Shown: piece after piece, positions 8,020 through 20,602 of the stretch
Position numbering within the stretch: the stretch's first letter is position 1
Layout: each line of letters starts with the position of its first letter
The notes under the pieces: model-generated
Seen by the model: the letters and a program-made list of their open reading frames with translations, nothing else
What the model was told of the DNA's origin: nothing
The model's database searches: none
Assembly: GCF_028330965.1 (NCBI RefSeq)
Contig: NZ_JAQMUB010000065.1
Span: forward strand, 1 to 35,387
Direction: 5' to 3'
Origin: Oscillatoria sp. CS-180
Lineage (GTDB): Bacteria; Cyanobacteriota; Cyanobacteriia; Phormidesmidales; Phormidesmidaceae
DNA: 35,387 nucleotides
Translations under genes and position numbers: made by a program

Positions 8020-11000
8020 TCATGCTTGATGGTTAATTTGATTTTCAACATCTGCCGGCGACATGGTTTCGATTTGTTTCAACAAGTCTTCGATGGCAGC
8101 TTGATCAGCATTATCAAGCTGATTTTCCTGGACGATTTTAGCAATGCCAGCGACGGTAGGCGCTTCGAATAAAAAGGCCCGCATAGGGAGTTCGACTTGG
8201 AATTCTCTTCGCAATCGCGTCACGGCTTGAATCGCCAGTAATGAGTGTCCGCCTAACTCGAAGAAGTTGTCATGAATGCCGACTTTCTCAACGCCAAGTA
8301 AATCCTGCATGGCTTCAGCAACAGCAGCTTCAACAGCGTTTCTGGGAGGAACATAATGATTTGAAAGCTGGGATCTATTGCTGGGGTTTAACAATTCAGC
8401 TTTGTTGCTCTCTGCCAGTGTTTCTGGATGATGAATCCACTGGTCGATGCGATCGCGCAGATTTCCCGGCGATACGGCCACCTGACTCAGGTGGGGCTGC
8501 GCGAGCACTCGCTTCGTCGTTTGCCAAACCTCTTCCGGCGTCATGGCTGAATCCAACCAGGTAGAACCTGTCTGCTGTGGGGCATCATCCAAGCGGCAGG
8601 CATCCCAGTTGATGCTGAGCCACCGCGAGGGATCGTCACGATGGGCCGTTACAAGGCTGTCTAGATAGCTGCTGACCGCAGCGTAAGCTCCAAAACCAAT
8701 GCCGCCGACCACGGAGGATAGAGACGATTGGAGGAGTACAAAGTCGGGCGTTTGTTCCGCGAGAGCCGACATCAGGACTTGGATGCCTGCGATTTTGGAG
8801 CGAAACGTTTGCTTACACATCTGCGGGGTGAGTTCCGGCAGAGGGTAGCTGGCGCGATCGCCCATGACGCCAGTGTGAAAAACGCCGTGGATCTCTCCGA
8901 ACAGGTCTATTCCTTGCTCTACGGCGGTATTCACCTGCCCGGTATCTGCGAGGTCAGCGCTAAACCAGAGGTAATCTGTTCCCACGCTTCCTAAACTTTG
9001 AAGTTTGCGAATCAGCCCGCTCACCTCATGTTGAGGACCGTGGGTCGCCATCCACTGCTCCCAGTTGTCGGCAGCCGGTAGACCAGGACGACCGATTAGC
9101 ACCAACCGGGCCTGACATTCTCGCCTGAGTGCTTGAGCATAGACCAGCCCCAGCCCCTCGACTAAATCTCCGGCGATTAGATAGGTGCTTTGTGATCTGA
9201 AGGGTGATTGACGTTCAGACAGCGGCAGTGGCTCGTAAGTTTGTATCCAACGATAGCCGTCTCGGTAAGCCACGATAGGATTGGACGCCGTGAGTTCTCC
9301 ATACAAGTTGCCTTCCAGCGTCTCAAGTGACATCGCATCCGTCGTTGCTGCAACGATATCTAAGTGCCGACAGCGAACGTGGGCCAATTCTTGAGGAATT
9401 ACCTTGCACAGCCCTGATAGCATTGCCTGTTGAGGTTGAACCGCATCTGTGCCAACGACATCGTGTCCTTGGGTCGTCATAACGGTAAGGTTGGTGGAGC
9501 CAGAGCGATCGCTGGCAATCAGGGCCTGAACGAGATGCAGCACGCTATGGAAGCCCATCGTCAAATCACCAGACTCATCGGCCAGGCTCCAGCCATGAAC
9601 CCAATGGGATGGCTGCTGACCAGCGGTTTCCAGAGTTTGAATGAGGGTTTGGTAGTCCTCGGGATTGTGAGGATTGAGCGTGTAAGCCTGTTCCTGTTGA
9701 GAGAACTGTTGACCAGGTTGAACGGTGATCACCTTCTGTCCGGCTGCTATCAGCCGCTGAGCTAGAGCAGAACTGATGGTGTCCGCAGTGAAGATCCCCC
9801 AACAGTCGCTTGTGGGAGGTTCAGGTTGTGATAAGTACGACCTGCCCCAGGATGGCACATAGAACCAGTCCGCCAAATCCGCTGCCTTCGCCTCTGTTGC
9901 AGGCTCTAATCGCTCAAAGCCTTCTGGGTTCAACGGCACCCAATACCGCTGTCGTTCGAACGGGTAGGTGGGCAACGGCACCCGTCGTCTCGCTTTGTGG
10001 GCAGAGACATTCGACCATTGCACGGATACTCCGGCTAACCATAGCTGCCCCAAACTGCCCAGCATAACGGCAGTATCGGCAACAGTCTCTTGAGGATGAG
10101 GGAGCGAATTCAAAACGAGGTAAGCATCTCGTTGGGTGGGGTCCATCTCCTGATGAGCCAGTGTTTTCAAGGCGCGCCCTGGCCCCACTTCCAGCAAGAT
10201 TGGATTGGATAATTGCAATAGTTCCTGCACGTTGTCATGGAACCGCACGGGCTGTCGTAAATGCTGGGCCCAATACGCTGGGTTGGTCGCTTCTGCCGCT
10301 GTTAACCAGGTGCCCGTCACGTTTGACAGCACATCAATCTGAGGTGGGCTGAGCACCATTTGACCCAACAATGCCTTCAGTTCGGCCACGGCGGGTTCCA
10401 TCAGGGGTGAGTGAAAGCCGTGGGATGTCTTGAGCTGTCGATAGCTGATAGGTTTGGAGTCCAACAGCGACTGGAAAGCGGTAATCGCCGTTTCTGTGCC
10501 CGATACAGCACAGAGTTCTGGCCCATTGACTGCCGCGATCGCCACATCATTCGGCAATAAAGCTGCCAATGCCGCCTCCGACAACGCGACCGACAGCATT
10601 GCGCCCGTTGGACAATCCTGCATCAATTGCCCCCGCGCGGTGACCAGCTGTAGTCCATCCTCCAGAGAAAAGACTTCGGCAACACAGGCCGCTACATATT
10701 CCCCAATACTGTGTCCAATCAATGCCTGGGGTTCAATGCCCCAAGAGCGCCAGAGCTGAACCAGAGCGTATTCGAGCGCGAAGAGGGCAGGTTGGGCGAA
10801 TGCAGTTTGGTGAATGGGGGCTGGAGGTTGGGGGTTGAGAGAGTCTGAATTTTGAATTTTGAATTTTGTAGGGCTTTGCCCTTCCCGGAGGGTAGTTTGA
10901 ATGTCGTCTCCGTAGAGCACCTCTAGGAGGTCAATGTCGTCATCTGCCAGAATCGCAGCGCAACGGTCTATGGCCTGCCGGAAGACAGGCTCAGTGTCGT

Positions 11001-12759
11001 AAAGGTCGCGACCCATGTTGGGGTATTGGCTGCCCTGACCGGAGAACATGAAGGCGATCGCGGCAGGGGCATGACCAGCCACTCGGGTAGGAAGGTTGTC
11101 CGAGATTAACTGCTTGACCGCGTCTGTTGCCGTCTGACACCAACAAATACGGCGATGGGGTAAGGCACGACGACCCACCTGTAAGGTATGAGCGACGTCT
11201 GCCAGTTTCAACTCAGGATGGGCTTCCAGGTGTCGAGCCAAATTCTCCGTGGCTTTATCCAAAGCTGTCGCTGTTTTAGCCGATAGGATTAAAAGCTGCT
11301 CCGCTTCCCCCTGGTCTTGTGAGATAGCAGCCGGACGCCTTGCTTCTCTACCATCCGTTGTCGGACTTTGCCTGTCTATATCCGCTCCTTCTTCTAAGAT
11401 GACGTGGGCGTTCGTGCCGCCCATGCCAAAGGAACTGACGCCAGCGCGACGGGGAGTCTCATCGCGGGGCCAATCGCTGAGTTGACTCTGGATGGTGAAG
11501 GGACTGTTGGCAAAGTCAATTTTGGGGTTGGGTTGTTGAAAGTGAAGGCTAGGTGGAAGCTGGCGATGTTTTAAGGCCAGCGCAGTTTTGATGAGTCCGA
11601 CGATGCCAGCAGCGGCGTCCAGATGACCTAAGTTCGTTTTGATAGAGCCGATCGCGCAGCCACCGGGATGATGGTGGAGGGCCTTTGACAGTGCGGCAAT
11701 TTCGATGGGATCGCCGAGGGCGGTGCCTGTACCATGCGCTTCGATGTAGCTGAGGCTAGCCGGATCAACCTTGGCCCGCTCCAGAGCGGCCATGATAACA
11801 GCCGCCTGGCCAGAGACACTGGGAGCTGTGAGGCTGACTTTCTCAGCGCCATCATTATTGATGGCAGAGCCTCGAATGACGGCATAGATAGTGTCGCGAT
11901 CAGTAATGGCTTCTGATAGGCGCTTAAGGACGACAATGCCCACTCCGTTGCCGAACACGGTGCCCTGAGCCGCAGCATCGAAGGCACGACAGCAGCCATC
12001 GGGGGAGGCAATACCATCACTTTGGTAGGGGTAGCCCTGAGGTGCCGTATTACCGACCGTGACGCCGCCTGCCAAAGCCATGTCGCATTCCGTTTGCAGC
12101 AAGCTCTGACAGGCTTGATGAACGCTCACCAGTGAGGTGGAGCAGCCCGTTTGGACACCGCAGCTCGGTCCTTTGAGGTTCAACTGGTAGGAGACCCGGG
12201 TCGTCATCAGCCCCATGACGTTGCTTACGACTGCCTGCACCGTGTCTGTAGACGCTCGCAGCTTGGGATCAGAAAAGAGGTTGACTAAATAGCTATTGAG
12301 GGCAGCGCCACCGTAAACGCCAATGCGACCGGAATACTGACGGCTGTCATAGCCTGCATCTTCTAATGCCGTCCAAGCACACTCCAGAAAGGCCCGATGC
12401 TGAGGATCGATGAGTTCAGCTTCGCGAGGGGAATAGCCAAAAAAGGCCGCATCAAAGCTGTCGGCTTCAGAAAACCCCGCATAGGCGCGGACATAATCTG
12501 CTTGCTGAAACGTCTCCGATGAGACTCCAGCAGCTTCCAGCTCTTGATCAGACAGCACGCGAATACCGGACTGACCCGCTATGAGCATCTGCCACAGCTC
12601 CTCAAGGCTGTCGGCACCGGGAAACCGACCCGCCATGCCGATGATGGCAACTCGCTCGTTTTTAGCTTGCTCCACCGCTTCGAGCTGCGATCGCGCCTCT
12701 CGCAGTGCCCGTAGAATGCGCTCATCAGTCGATTTTGGGTTAGGTAAACTCTGTGTCAT
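8020..12759 (-). CDS. Type I PKS module KS-AT-KR(degenerate)-carrier
   Basis: A 1579-residue polyketide synthase. A short N-terminal helix (about 12-34) looks like a docking element. The KS (about 36-455) has catalytic Cys206 in GCSTSL, His342 in EAHGTGT and His379 in NLGHLD. The AT (about 565-900) has Ser684 in GHSIGE and HGFH at 780-783, a malonyl-type signature. The KR region (about 965-1400) keeps Lys1322, a Ser pair near 1346 and Tyr1359, but the expected Asn is Ser1363 and the NADPH-binding TGGxGGxG is degraded to AGDLVEGLG (about 1196-1204). Reduction is therefore doubtful, and a 3-oxo chain may be passed on. The carrier domain (about 1475-1550, Ser1506 in LGGHSL) is PCP-like, as expected for hand-over to an NRPS. 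There are no DH, ER or methyltransferase domains. The start ATG overlaps the upstream PKS stop (ATGA), implying translational coupling. A repeat-derived insert occupies AT residues 625-650. Confidence 0.95.
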   Translation of the reverse strand: MTQSLPNPKSTDERILRALREARSQLEAVEQAKNERVAIIGMAGRFPGADSLEELWQMLIAGQSGIRVLSDQELEAAGVSSETFQQADYVRAYAGFSEADSFDAAFFGYSPREAELIDPQHRAFLECAWTALEDAGYDSRQYSGRIGVYGGAALNSYLVNLFSDPKLRASTDTVQAVVSNVMGLMTTRVSYQLNLKGPSCGVQTGCSTSLVSVHQACQSLLQTECDMALAGGVTVGNTAPQGYPYQSDGIASPDGCCRAFDAAAQGTVFGNGVGIVVLKRLSEAITDRDTIYAVIRGSAINNDGAEKVSLTAPSVSGQAAVIMAALERAKVDPASLSYIEAHGTGTALGDPIEIAALSKALHHHPGGCAIGSIKTNLGHLDAAAGIVGLIKTALALKHRQLPPSLHFQQPNPKIDFANSPFTIQSQLSDWPRDETPRRAGVSSFGMGGTNAHVILEEGADIDRQSPTTDGREARRPAAISQDQGEAEQLLILSAKTATALDKATENLARHLEAHPELKLADVAHTLQVGRRALPHRRICWCQTATDAVKQLISDNLPTRVAGHAPAAIAFMFSGQGSQYPNMGRDLYDTEPVFRQAIDRCAAILADDDIDLLEVLYGDDIQTTLREGQSPTKFKIQNSDSLNPQPPAPIHQTAFAQPALFALEYALVQLWRSWGIEPQALIGHSIGEYVAACVAEVFSLEDGLQLVTARGQLMQDCPTGAMLSVALSEAALAALLPNDVAIAAVNGPELCAVSGTETAITAFQSLLDSKPISYRQLKTSHGFHSPLMEPAVAELKALLGQMVLSPPQIDVLSNVTGTWLTAAEATNPAYWAQHLRQPVRFHDNVQELLQLSNPILLEVGPGRALKTLAHQEMDPTQRDAYLVLNSLPHPQETVADTAVMLGSLGQLWLAGVSVQWSNVSAHKARRRVPLPTYPFERQRYWVPLNPEGFERLEPATEAKAADLADWFYVPSWGRSYLSQPEPPTSDCWGIFTADTISSALAQRLIAAGQKVITVQPGQQFSQQEQAYTLNPHNPEDYQTLIQTLETAGQQPSHWVHGWSLADESGDLTMGFHSVLHLVQALIASDRSGSTNLTVMTTQGHDVVGTDAVQPQQAMLSGLCKVIPQELAHVRCRHLDIVAATTDAMSLETLEGNLYGELTASNPIVAYRDGYRWIQTYEPLPLSERQSPFRSQSTYLIAGDLVEGLGLVYAQALRRECQARLVLIGRPGLPAADNWEQWMATHGPQHEVSGLIRKLQSLGSVGTDYLWFSADLADTGQVNTAVEQGIDLFGEIHGVFHTGVMGDRASYPLPELTPQMCKQTFRSKIAGIQVLMSALAEQTPDFVLLQSSLSSVVGGIGFGAYAAVSSYLDSLVTAHRDDPSRWLSINWDACRLDDAPQQTGSTWLDSAMTPEEVWQTTKRVLAQPHLSQVAVSPGNLRDRIDQWIHHPETLAESNKAELLNPSNRSQLSNHYVPPRNAVEAAVAEAMQDLLGVEKVGIHDNFFELGGHSLLAIQAVTRLRREFQVELPMRAFLFEAPTVAGIAKIVQENQLDNADQAAIEDLLKQIETMSPADVENQINHQA
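10810..10887 (-). repeat. Heptanucleotide tract in the AT loop of the KS-AT-KR PKS
   Basis: The coding strand has three copies of AAAATTC followed by 7-nt C-rich units (AACCCCC, AACCTCC, AGCCCCC). It encodes a polar, Pro-rich insert (residues about 625-650) directly after the LYGDD motif of the AT and before [16 protein letters not shown]. It lies at the same site as the tracts at 18681 and 26462 in the other two PKS genes. Frame is preserved. Confidence 0.85.
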
Positions 12760-15700
12760 GACGATGGATTGAGTAAGCGTTCGAGGGCAGCTAGTTCTTC
12801 CGCAATGGGATCATCGGGGGAGTTGGGAGGGTTGGAATCGAGTACTTCCAAGGGAGGGAGGGGTGTTGGCGGAGGACTAGCCATTGAAGTTGCCTGCCGC
12901 TGTTCCCGTAACTCCCTTAGCTTTGAATCGGTTTCAGGCCTCGGTTCTGGCACATTGGGAGGAGAAAGCAGCTCGGACTCTGCCAAATGCTGAGCCAGCG
13001 CTGCAATGGTGGGATGTTCAAAGATCACGGTGGAAGAGACCGAAGTCCCCAACTGAGTGTCCAGGCGGTTCTTCAGTTCCACCGCCATCAGTGAATCCAT
13101 CCCCATGTCAAAAAAGCCCAGTTGAGGATCGGGGAGTTGGTTTGTCGATCGCCCCAGCACTTGAGCCACCTCCTGTTGCAGGGCTGTGGTGAGAAAATTC
13201 AGGCGCTGGCGTTCTGGCAAGTCCTGCAAACGCGATCGCCAATTGGCGGTGGAAGCGACAGGAACGGACTGCTGGAACGGCTCAAAGAAAGGATCATCGG
13301 CCCCTGCCCGACTGAGGAACTGAGACCAGCGAATGGGAATGACTCCGACCTGGGCCTCACTGGGATGGGCGAGTAACTGGGAAAGGATATGGAGTCCCTG
13401 ATCTGGGGCGATCGCACCCACTCCTCTCAGCTGCATCTGCTGATCGACCTGTCGTTGGGCGGCTGCCCCCGCTCCTGACCAAGCGCCCCAATTAATGCTC
13501 AGGCCCGGAAGTCCTAAGGTCTGGCGATAGTGAGCGAGGGCATCCAAATAGGCATTGGCGGCGACGTGACTGCCCTGCCCCGGAGACCCCAACAGAGACG
13601 CGGCTGAAGAAAACAGCACAAAGAATTCCAGCGGTTGATCCTGAGTCAGTTCGTGTAGATGCCAAGCTCCGTAAGCTTTGGGGGCCAAGACTGTCTCCAT
13701 CCGCTCCCAAGTCAACTGCTGCAAAATGCCATCATCCAGCACCCCTGCCGCATGAATCACTCCCCGCAGTGGAGCGTTCAAGGACGCGATCGCAGCAGCC
13801 AACTCCTCTCGTTGAGAGACATCTGCCTGAATGACGTTAACTTTGGCTCCTTTGTCGTCTAGTGCCTGTAGCTGAGCTTGCGTTTCAGGTGAAATGTCTG
13901 TGGGCGATCGCCGACTCAGCAGTACCAGTTGACCCGCTCCCTGGTTGGCTAACCAGTCCGCCGTGAGAAGCCCCAAACCGCCGAGGCCACCTGTAATGAG
14001 GTAAGCGGCATCGGGATGAGTAGAGAGAGAAAGATGTTCTGGGTTATGGGGTATGCTTCGTGCAGACAAAGCCCCCTGTTGTTCGTTATTCGTTCTTAAT
14101 TCCGCTTCGAATAAGGAAGGCCCTGCACTGTTCCTTTCTGCGATCGTGAATACAATTTTGCCAACGTGCTTTGCCTGCTGCATAGTGCGAAAGGCGCTGA
14201 TGGCATCGGTGATGGGAAAGACTCGATGGGGCAAGGGACGAAGTTGTGCGGTCTCGAAGGCGTGAGCGAGGGTTTGCAGCATCGCCTGTATCTGCTGCGG
14301 GGCCTGCCGAGTGAGGGACAGGAGATCGACCAGATGATAGGCAACATGCGGCTTCACAGTGGCGACTTGGGCAGCACTCCACACGTCTCGTTTGCCGATT
14401 TCGATGAACCGTCCCTGAGACTTGAGTACAGACAGGCTTTTCGGGATGAATTCGCCGGATAGCGAATTGAAGACGACATCAACGCCATTGCCCTCGGTCG
14501 CTGCGCGGATGTCCTCCGCAAAGTCTAGGATGCGGGAATTCATGACGTGCCGAATGCCCATGCGCTTGAGTGCTGGCCATTTGTAGGGACTGGCGGTAGC
14601 GAACACTTCGGCTCCTCGGCTCCGGGCAATCTGGACCGCCGCCATCCCGGTGCCCCCAGCCGCAGCGTGAATCAGTACCCGTTCCCCGGACTGTAGTTGA
14701 GCCACTTCTGCCAAAGCGTAGTAGGCCGTGAGGAAATTGGCGGGAATGGTGGCAGCTTCTACGGCGCTGAGGTTTTGAGGCTGAGGGACTGCCAGCACCG
14801 CAGGCACGGTAACGGATTGGGCAAAGCTCCCGGCTGCCAGCGCCATAACGCGATCGCCGATCTTCAGATGCGTCACCTCCGCTCCGACAGCAATGACTTC
14901 ACCTACACACTCGACGCCCAGCCAGTCTCGCTCGAAAGGTAGCAGTCCCAGTGCATCCAGTACATCAATAAAGTTGAGTCCAGCAGCATCAACCCAAATT
15001 TCCACCTCGTCAAGCTGAACAGCGCGGCGGGTCGAGGGCTGAAGCTGGAGATTATCTGGCGTTCCCTTGGTAGCGATCGCTAGACGGAAGTTAGCCTCTT
15101 GTGTCCTCAAACTAGGCAGTTCAAGAGAAGGCGGCAGGCTAAACTTCCCGAGCCGAGCCATTCGTCGCTGTCCTTGACGATAGGCGATGGTCTCCGGTTC
15201 AGGTGGGGTTTGCAATTCCGCGGCCAACTCTGCCATCCACTGCTCAAACGTTGCATCGGGGTCGAGATCGAGGCGACAGCAGCGCAGAGCGGGATGCTCC
15301 AGCGCAATCACTCGTCCCAGCCCCCACAGTGAGGCTTGACTCGGATTGGTTACAGGGGAACAAGCCGCCCCTTGGGTCACCAAATACAGTTGGGGCGGCT
15401 GAGATAGCTCAGTCAACATTTGCACCCAGTGCAACAGACCGCTAAAGCTACATTCCAGCGCTTCGGGGGTGAGCGATTTCGACAGACTTGACCAGTAGAC
15501 GACTGTTTCAGGGACAGCGTCAGCAGCATTCAAAGCCTGCCAGAGTCGCCGGAGATCCTCAATTTTGCGGGGGTCAAGGATAAAGGTATCGGGGGACGTT
15601 TGAGCGTAGCGATCGCCCCACTCTGCCCATAGGCAACGGATGCCCTGCTCTACCAAAATTTCAGTCAAACCATCCGCCGGACGTTGCCCCTCAGCCAAAA

Positions 15701-18700
15701 TCAGGCAGGCAGGCGCTTGATTAGGCTGATCCAGGTCCAAATCTCTCTGAGCCACTATCACCGTCTGCGGTAGCAGGTGGTGAGACATACCAGCGTGAAA
15801 CCCAGCGTTACTCTCAGTGTCGTTCGGTTCCGCTGATGCTTCAGCCAACCAATGGGAAGAATCGGGTTGCAGTATCGCCGTCGTGAAGCCACTTTTATCC
15901 AGGAGCGTTTGCCATTGAGCCGCCGACAGCAGGGGATAGTCGGACCGCAAATCACGATCCGTAAACTTCCACCAGCCTTCGGTTAGGCCAAAAATCAGGT
16001 CAAGCCACAGCAGAGGCTGAGTGCTTTCCAGCAAGATCAACTCGCCTCCAGGGGCCAGTAGCTCTCGCACATGGGTCAGCGTTTGTCGCAAGTCAGCTGT
16101 AGCGTGCAGTACATTGGCTGCGATGACCAAATCAAACGGCTGGTGGAATCCCTGATCGGCAGGCGATCGCTCAATATCCAACACGTCATAGCGGACAAAA
16201 GGATAGTCCCGAAAACGCTCCTGTGCCTTGGAGAGGAACATCGCTGAAACATCTGTAAAGATGTACTCCACGTTCTGAAGATGAGGCAGCAGATAAGCGG
16301 TTGTGCCCCCGGTACCCGCACCGATTTCGAGAATGCGAAGGGGCGGTTTAGCGTCTCCAATGGTGGCTGTCACTGCTCGCTGCAACAAGGAATTCATCAC
16401 TTGCGCCCCAACGGAGGACTCGTAAAGCCGAGTCAGATCAGCCATATTGCCTTTGGGAAAGAGCAGTGTTAGCGGATCAACGTCACCCCGGAGCACTGTG
16501 GCCAAGTTTTCGCCACAGCGATTGAGAAGCGTGAGTTCTGCGTCTACGATTTTGGCGTTTGACGTTTGACGTTTGGCATTTGCTATTTCTGATTCCTGAC
16601 TCGCGGCTTCTGACTTCTGCAAAAGTCGCTGAAAGAGTCCTCGCTGTTGCGGTGCGATGTTCCAGAGTGAGGCTAGTTCGGCAGGGCTATCGTCAGGAGA
16701 TGGGTTGCCGAAGGTGGCGATCGCCTGCTGAATATAAGCCAGACTGAGCTGCTCCAGTTCCGGCAAGCATTGTCGATAGGCGATGACCTCGGGCTGATTC
16801 AGCAAATCATCAAAGGCGGATGCGATATGTTGACAGACAGCATCCGGCGATCGCAGCAGCTCAGCGGGGGGTGTCACGTTGGGAAGCAGTTTGATTTGCC
16901 AATCGACCTGATAAAGCCAGTCGTGAAACTGGGGTGTACCTAATACGCGAGCAGGCGTGGCAGGTCGGAGCTTCAGCCCTTCTAGGATGCCAACGAGCTG
17001 GCCATCCTCCAGGAAGATTTGAAGATCTGCGGTGGCTTCTCGCTCTCCGATGTGCACTTGAGCATGACACCACAACTGATAGTTAACCTGCGCCAAATTC
17101 AGCCCCGCCTGAAGATGGACGTTAGCAATTCCAGCTGGCAGGTAAGTTTCCCCATGAGGCTGATCCAGAAAAATGGCAGCCAAACTCTGCAAGCAGGCAT
17201 CTAAGAGAACAGGATGGAGATGATAATTGGTCGCTGTCGGATGCAGGGTTTGCGGTAGTTGGAGGCGACTCAAGACCTCATGCTTTCCTTTCCAAATCGT
17301 TTTGATCGCCTGGAAGCGATCGCCATAAACCACCCCCTGATCCGCTAGCCGCTGATAGCAAATATCAACCGGGACAGGTTCGGAACAGCGCGATCGCAAC
17401 TGGGCCAGCTCTAACGACGAATCGGTTGCCTCTGCCACTACCTGACCACTGGCATGAAGCACCCAGTCTGAGTCGGTCAGGCTGAGTATTTCGAAGTGGG
17501 CAGGCGAATTCTCTTCGGGGAGCAGCAATACCTGTACGGTTTTAGGCTGATCCAGAACCAGCGCTTGATGGAGGGTGACGGCCTCAAGCCTTAGGGGGGT
17601 ATTGGGATAGGTGTGACGGAGGGCGGCGATCGCCATTTCGATAAACCCTGCTGCGGGAAGCACCACTGCTCCAAAAACAAGGTGATCTCGTAAGTAGTCG
17701 GGAGAGTCTGAGCTGATGTAACTCTCGAAGTGAAGGGTGGATGTCCGGGGCAGGTTGAGTGGGTTGCCTAAAAGAGGATGAAAAGACCCACAGGGCGTAA
17801 CCGTACGCCTAATCTGGGCAGGTGCATCAATATCGGCCCAGTAGCGCTGGCGCTGGAAAGGATAGGTTGGAAGGGCAACTCGCTGATGAGAACGGCCCTG
17901 ATCAACAGCATCCCAGTGGATAGCGGCACCTGCTACGTACAGCTCTCCGAGACTGGTAAGTAACGTTTGACTGTTGGCGTCTGATCGCAGGCTGGGCAAC
18001 CAGAGCGCATTCAGGTTGGGTAGGCAGAGTTGTCCCATCGCTAGCAGAATGGGCTTTGCACCCAGTTCCACAAAGGTGTTGTAGTCCTGCGCTGCTAATG
18101 TCGTCATTCCCGCCATAAACTGAACGGGCTGACGGACATGATTCACCCAATAGTCTGCATGGGCAACGTCCGTCACCTGTCCAGTTACGTTAGAAACCAG
18201 CTCTAACTGAGGCGGCCTGTAGCTTACCGTGTTTGCCACTTCCTTGAAGTCGGCCATCATCGGCTCCATCAGCGCTGAATGAAAGGCGTGGGAGACTGGC
18301 AGCGGCTGCGTTTTGATCCCCTGCTCAGTTAGCGTCGCGGTTACTGAGGCAAGCGCAGACTGCTCACCCGAAATCACCGTGGCTTCAGGGCCATTGATGG
18401 CGGCAATAGAAATATCAGGGGGCAGGATTGGAGAGAGGCGATCGCGAGCAGCCTTCACCGCCACCATGCCGCCCCCGACGGGCAGCGCCTGCATCAACCG
18501 CCCCCGGGCGGCCACCAATCGCAGTCCATCCTCTAGGCTAAAGACCCCGGCAAGACAGGCGGCGACATATTCCCCAAGGCTGTGCCCCATGACGCCATCG
18601 GGTTCGATGCCCCAGGCCAGCCAGAGTTGAGCGAGGGCATATTCGAGGGCGAAGAGGGCGGGTTGGGTATAGGCGGGTTGGTGGAGTTTAGCGTCTGAAT

Positions 18701-20594
18701 TGTGAATGATGAGTTTTGAATTGTGAATGTCGCTTCCATAGAGCACGTCTAGGAGATCGATCCCTTCGGCTGTCAGAAGGTCAGCACAGCGGTCCAGGGC
18801 CTGTTGGAAGGTGGGTTCGGTGTCGTACAGCTCTCGGCCCATGTTGGGGTATTGAGAGCCTTGTCCGGTGAAGAGAAAGGCGATTTTTCGAGGTGTGCGA
18901 GTGGGGTGAACGAGGTGCGTTGTTGATGGGTTGGAGAGTATATGCAGTTGATGTTGAGCGTCTTCAATGGAGTTCGTCACGATCGCCAGTCGATGGGCAA
19001 AGTGCGATCGCAACTGATGCCCGCTCCAGCAAATGTCTGCCAGAGATTCCTTTGCTTCCAGGATCCAATCCGCATAGCGCTGGGCTAACTCTTGCAGTGC
19101 TTCTGGGTCCTTTGCTGCCAGTGTCAGTAGTTGCCAGGATCGGGGTGGGGAGTGGGGAGTAGGGTTTTCGCTATGGGGTTGGGGGTGTGGGTTGGCTTGT
19201 TGATTGAGAGGGGCGGCTGCCAAGACCACATGGGCATTCGTGCCGCTAAATCCGAAGGAACTAACGCCTGCCAATCGGGACGGGTCTTGCTGCCAGGGCT
19301 GAGCCTGTCGGGTGACAACGATAGGCAGTTCAGACCAGGAAATATGAGGACTGGGCTGGTGAAAATGCAGGTGGGGTGGCAGGGTTTCATGCTGTAGGGA
19401 CAACACGACTTTAATCAGTCCGGCAATTCCGGCAGCGGCTTCGAGGTGACCGATATTGGTTTTGACGGAACCAATGTATAGTGGCTGCTCTGGCGTATGA
19501 CTGTTGCCGAAAACAGCTCCCAACGCTCCGACTTCTATGGGATCACCCAGGGATGTGCCTGTCCCATGAGCCTCGATATAGCTGATTTGATCGGGTTGAA
19601 CATCTGCGTTCTCCAGTGCCTGACGAATCACCGCCTGCTGAGACGGCCCATTGGGAACCGTCAGTCCACCGCTGCGCCCATCCTGGTTAACAGCAGAGCC
19701 ACGAATTAAGGCCAAGATGTTGTCTCCGTCGGCGATCGCATCGGACAAGCGCTTCAGCACGACGACACCACAGCCTTCTCCACGGGCGAAACCATCAGCA
19801 GCGGCATCGAAAGTTTTGCAGCGACCGTCGGGCGCTAGCATTCTAGCTTTGGAGAAATTGATACTAAATTCAGGCGCAATCAGGCGATTGACGCCTCCAG
19901 TTAAGGCGGCATCGCATTCCCGATGCCGTAGACTCTGACAAGCTAGATGAACGGCTACCAGGGATGAAGAGCAGGCGGTATCCACCGCTAGGCTGGGTCC
20001 CGTTAATCCCAGATTGTAAGACAATCGTCCAGCGGCGGCGCTATGGGAGTTGCCTGTTGCTAGGTAGGCGTCAACATCAGCTTCAGGGCGCTGTAGCAGG
20101 TATCTAGAATAGTCGTTGCTGCTGATGCCTACAAACACGCCGACAGGACGCCCTGACCATTGATCTGGCACCACTCCAGCGTGCTCCAGGGCCTCCCAGG
20201 CCACTTCCATCAGCAGGCGCTGTTGGGGATCAAGGCTAACGGCTTCTTTGGGGGCAATGCCGAAAAAGGCCGCGTCAAATTCTTGCAGATGGTCAACAAA
20301 GCCGCCATAGCGGGTGACGATTTTGCCAGCGGCCTCAGGATTGGGATCGTGATACTCGTCTACATTCCAGCGATCGCTTGGCACAGTCGAAATGGCGTCT
20401 ACTCCTTGCTCTAAAAGCTGCCAGTAGGCGGCAGGACTGTTAGCACCCCCCGGAAAGCGGCAGCCTATGCCAATGATCGCGATGGGTTCCTTGTCCACCT
20501 GCTGCAATTCTGAAACTTTGGCTTGCAGCTTCTCGATGGCCTGAAGTGCGCGGGCCATCCGTTGACTATTCGCAGTGGAGGTGCTGTGAACCAC
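12756..20594 (-). CDS. Highly reducing type I PKS module KS-AT-DH-cMT-ER-KR-ACP (second extension)
   Basis: A 2612-residue single-module PKS. KS (about 36-460): Cys208, His343, His383. AT (about 570-900): Ser672 in GHSLGE, HAFH 769-772, hence malonyl-type. DH: His971 in the HxxxGxxxxP motif and Asp1132 in LLDACLQ. C-methyltransferase: SAM motif [10 protein letters not shown] at 1421-1430. ER (about 1830-2155): nucleotide-binding [10 protein letters not shown] near 1977-1986. [10 protein letters not shown] at 2201-2208, Lys2306, Ser2330, but His2343 where Tyr is expected, then Asn2347. ACP: Ser2501 in GMDSLMA. All reductive domains are present, so the predicted result is a fully reduced, alpha-methylated two-carbon extension. 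The start is GTG at 20594, 8 nt after the upstream PKS stop. N-terminal (about 10-34) and C-terminal ([11 protein letters not shown]) helices look like PKS docking elements. The gene is a close paralogue of the PKS upstream. Confidence 0.96.
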   Translation of the reverse strand: MVHSTSTANSQRMARALQAIEKLQAKVSELQQVDKEPIAIIGIGCRFPGGANSPAAYWQLLEQGVDAISTVPSDRWNVDEYHDPNPEAAGKIVTRYGGFVDHLQEFDAAFFGIAPKEAVSLDPQQRLLMEVAWEALEHAGVVPDQWSGRPVGVFVGISSNDYSRYLLQRPEADVDAYLATGNSHSAAAGRLSYNLGLTGPSLAVDTACSSSLVAVHLACQSLRHRECDAALTGGVNRLIAPEFSINFSKARMLAPDGRCKTFDAAADGFARGEGCGVVVLKRLSDAIADGDNILALIRGSAVNQDGRSGGLTVPNGPSQQAVIRQALENADVQPDQISYIEAHGTGTSLGDPIEVGALGAVFGNSHTPEQPLYIGSVKTNIGHLEAAAGIAGLIKVVLSLQHETLPPHLHFHQPSPHISWSELPIVVTRQAQPWQQDPSRLAGVSSFGFSGTNAHVVLAAAPLNQQANPHPQPHSENPTPHSPPRSWQLLTLAAKDPEALQELAQRYADWILEAKESLADICWSGHQLRSHFAHRLAIVTNSIEDAQHQLHILSNPSTTHLVHPTRTPRKIAFLFTGQGSQYPNMGRELYDTEPTFQQALDRCADLLTAEGIDLLDVLYGSDIHNSKLIIHNSDAKLHQPAYTQPALFALEYALAQLWLAWGIEPDGVMGHSLGEYVAACLAGVFSLEDGLRLVAARGRLMQALPVGGGMVAVKAARDRLSPILPPDISIAAINGPEATVISGEQSALASVTATLTEQGIKTQPLPVSHAFHSALMEPMMADFKEVANTVSYRPPQLELVSNVTGQVTDVAHADYWVNHVRQPVQFMAGMTTLAAQDYNTFVELGAKPILLAMGQLCLPNLNALWLPSLRSDANSQTLLTSLGELYVAGAAIHWDAVDQGRSHQRVALPTYPFQRQRYWADIDAPAQIRRTVTPCGSFHPLLGNPLNLPRTSTLHFESYISSDSPDYLRDHLVFGAVVLPAAGFIEMAIAALRHTYPNTPLRLEAVTLHQALVLDQPKTVQVLLLPEENSPAHFEILSLTDSDWVLHASGQVVAEATDSSLELAQLRSRCSEPVPVDICYQRLADQGVVYGDRFQAIKTIWKGKHEVLSRLQLPQTLHPTATNYHLHPVLLDACLQSLAAIFLDQPHGETYLPAGIANVHLQAGLNLAQVNYQLWCHAQVHIGEREATADLQIFLEDGQLVGILEGLKLRPATPARVLGTPQFHDWLYQVDWQIKLLPNVTPPAELLRSPDAVCQHIASAFDDLLNQPEVIAYRQCLPELEQLSLAYIQQAIATFGNPSPDDSPAELASLWNIAPQQRGLFQRLLQKSEAASQESEIANAKRQTSNAKIVDAELTLLNRCGENLATVLRGDVDPLTLLFPKGNMADLTRLYESSVGAQVMNSLLQRAVTATIGDAKPPLRILEIGAGTGGTTAYLLPHLQNVEYIFTDVSAMFLSKAQERFRDYPFVRYDVLDIERSPADQGFHQPFDLVIAANVLHATADLRQTLTHVRELLAPGGELILLESTQPLLWLDLIFGLTEGWWKFTDRDLRSDYPLLSAAQWQTLLDKSGFTTAILQPDSSHWLAEASAEPNDTESNAGFHAGMSHHLLPQTVIVAQRDLDLDQPNQAPACLILAEGQRPADGLTEILVEQGIRCLWAEWGDRYAQTSPDTFILDPRKIEDLRRLWQALNAADAVPETVVYWSSLSKSLTPEALECSFSGLLHWVQMLTELSQPPQLYLVTQGAACSPVTNPSQASLWGLGRVIALEHPALRCCRLDLDPDATFEQWMAELAAELQTPPEPETIAYRQGQRRMARLGKFSLPPSLELPSLRTQEANFRLAIATKGTPDNLQLQPSTRRAVQLDEVEIWVDAAGLNFIDVLDALGLLPFERDWLGVECVGEVIAVGAEVTHLKIGDRVMALAAGSFAQSVTVPAVLAVPQPQNLSAVEAATIPANFLTAYYALAEVAQLQSGERVLIHAAAGGTGMAAVQIARSRGAEVFATASPYKWPALKRMGIRHVMNSRILDFAEDIRAATEGNGVDVVFNSLSGEFIPKSLSVLKSQGRFIEIGKRDVWSAAQVATVKPHVAYHLVDLLSLTRQAPQQIQAMLQTLAHAFETAQLRPLPHRVFPITDAISAFRTMQQAKHVGKIVFTIAERNSAGPSLFEAELRTNNEQQGALSARSIPHNPEHLSLSTHPDAAYLITGGLGGLGLLTADWLANQGAGQLVLLSRRSPTDISPETQAQLQALDDKGAKVNVIQADVSQREELAAAIASLNAPLRGVIHAAGVLDDGILQQLTWERMETVLAPKAYGAWHLHELTQDQPLEFFVLFSSAASLLGSPGQGSHVAANAYLDALAHYRQTLGLPGLSINWGAWSGAGAAAQRQVDQQMQLRGVGAIAPDQGLHILSQLLAHPSEAQVGVIPIRWSQFLSRAGADDPFFEPFQQSVPVASTANWRSRLQDLPERQRLNFLTTALQQEVAQVLGRSTNQLPDPQLGFFDMGMDSLMAVELKNRLDTQLGTSVSSTVIFEHPTIAALAQHLAESELLSPPNVPEPRPETDSKLRELREQRQATSMASPPPTPLPPLEVLDSNPPNSPDDPIAEELAALERLLNPSS
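14022..14105 (-). repeat. Repeat-derived ER-KR linker tract, copy 1
   Basis: The coding strand begins with heptanucleotide-like units (AGAACGA, ATAACGA, ACAACAG) and continues into a segment containing CGAAGCATACCCCATAA. It encodes residues about 2164-2190 between the ER end and the KR NADPH-binding motif. The paralogue has a related but diverged tract at the same place (21836-21919). Confidence 0.7.
16542..16616 (-). repeat. Heptanucleotide tract in the linker before the cMT domain, copy 1
   Basis: The coding strand reads as successive 7-mers (AGAAGTC, AGAAGCC, AGGAATC, AGAAATA, then CCAAACG, TCAAACG, TCAAACG). It encodes a hydrophilic insert at residues about 1327-1351, ahead of the conserved [14 protein letters not shown] that opens the methyltransferase region. 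The paralogue carries a different 7-mer tract at the same site (24260-24331). Confidence 0.8.
18200..18888 (-). repeat. AT-domain block nearly identical to 25981-26668
   Basis: This stretch, coding the AT domain from the start of its catalytic core to past the HAFH motif, is almost base-for-base identical to the same stretch in the neighbouring PKS gene. By hand about 19 mismatches occur over the roughly 475 nt from 18200. Only the repeat-filled loop (18681-18731) differs strongly. Flanking KS, DH and KR regions are related but clearly more diverged, which suggests gene conversion. Confidence 0.85.
18681..18731 (-). repeat. Heptanucleotide tract in the AT loop of the second reducing PKS
   Basis: The coding strand shows 7-mers (ACAATTC, AAAACTC, ATCATTC, ACAATTC) encoding residues about 622-638, directly after DVLYG and before [16 protein letters not shown]. 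The sequence differs from the C-rich tract at the same site in the paralogue, although both flanks are nearly identical. Confidence 0.85.
19137..19205 (-). repeat. C-rich heptanucleotide tract in the KS-AT linker
   Basis: The coding strand contains C-rich 7-mers (CCCAACC, CCATAGC, GAAAACC, CTACTCC, CCACTCC, CCACCCC) encoding a Pro/His/Asn-rich segment (residues about 464-486). It lies right after the end of the KS ([13 protein letters not shown]). The paralogous PKS lacks a clear equivalent here. Confidence 0.75.
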
Positions 20595-20602
20595 GAGTTT
20601 GC

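Noticed and set aside
12756-20594. Methylmalonyl-specific AT as the source of methyl branches
   Set aside because: The AT shows HAFH, the malonyl-type motif, not YASH. A complete C-methyltransferase domain in the same module explains the branch.
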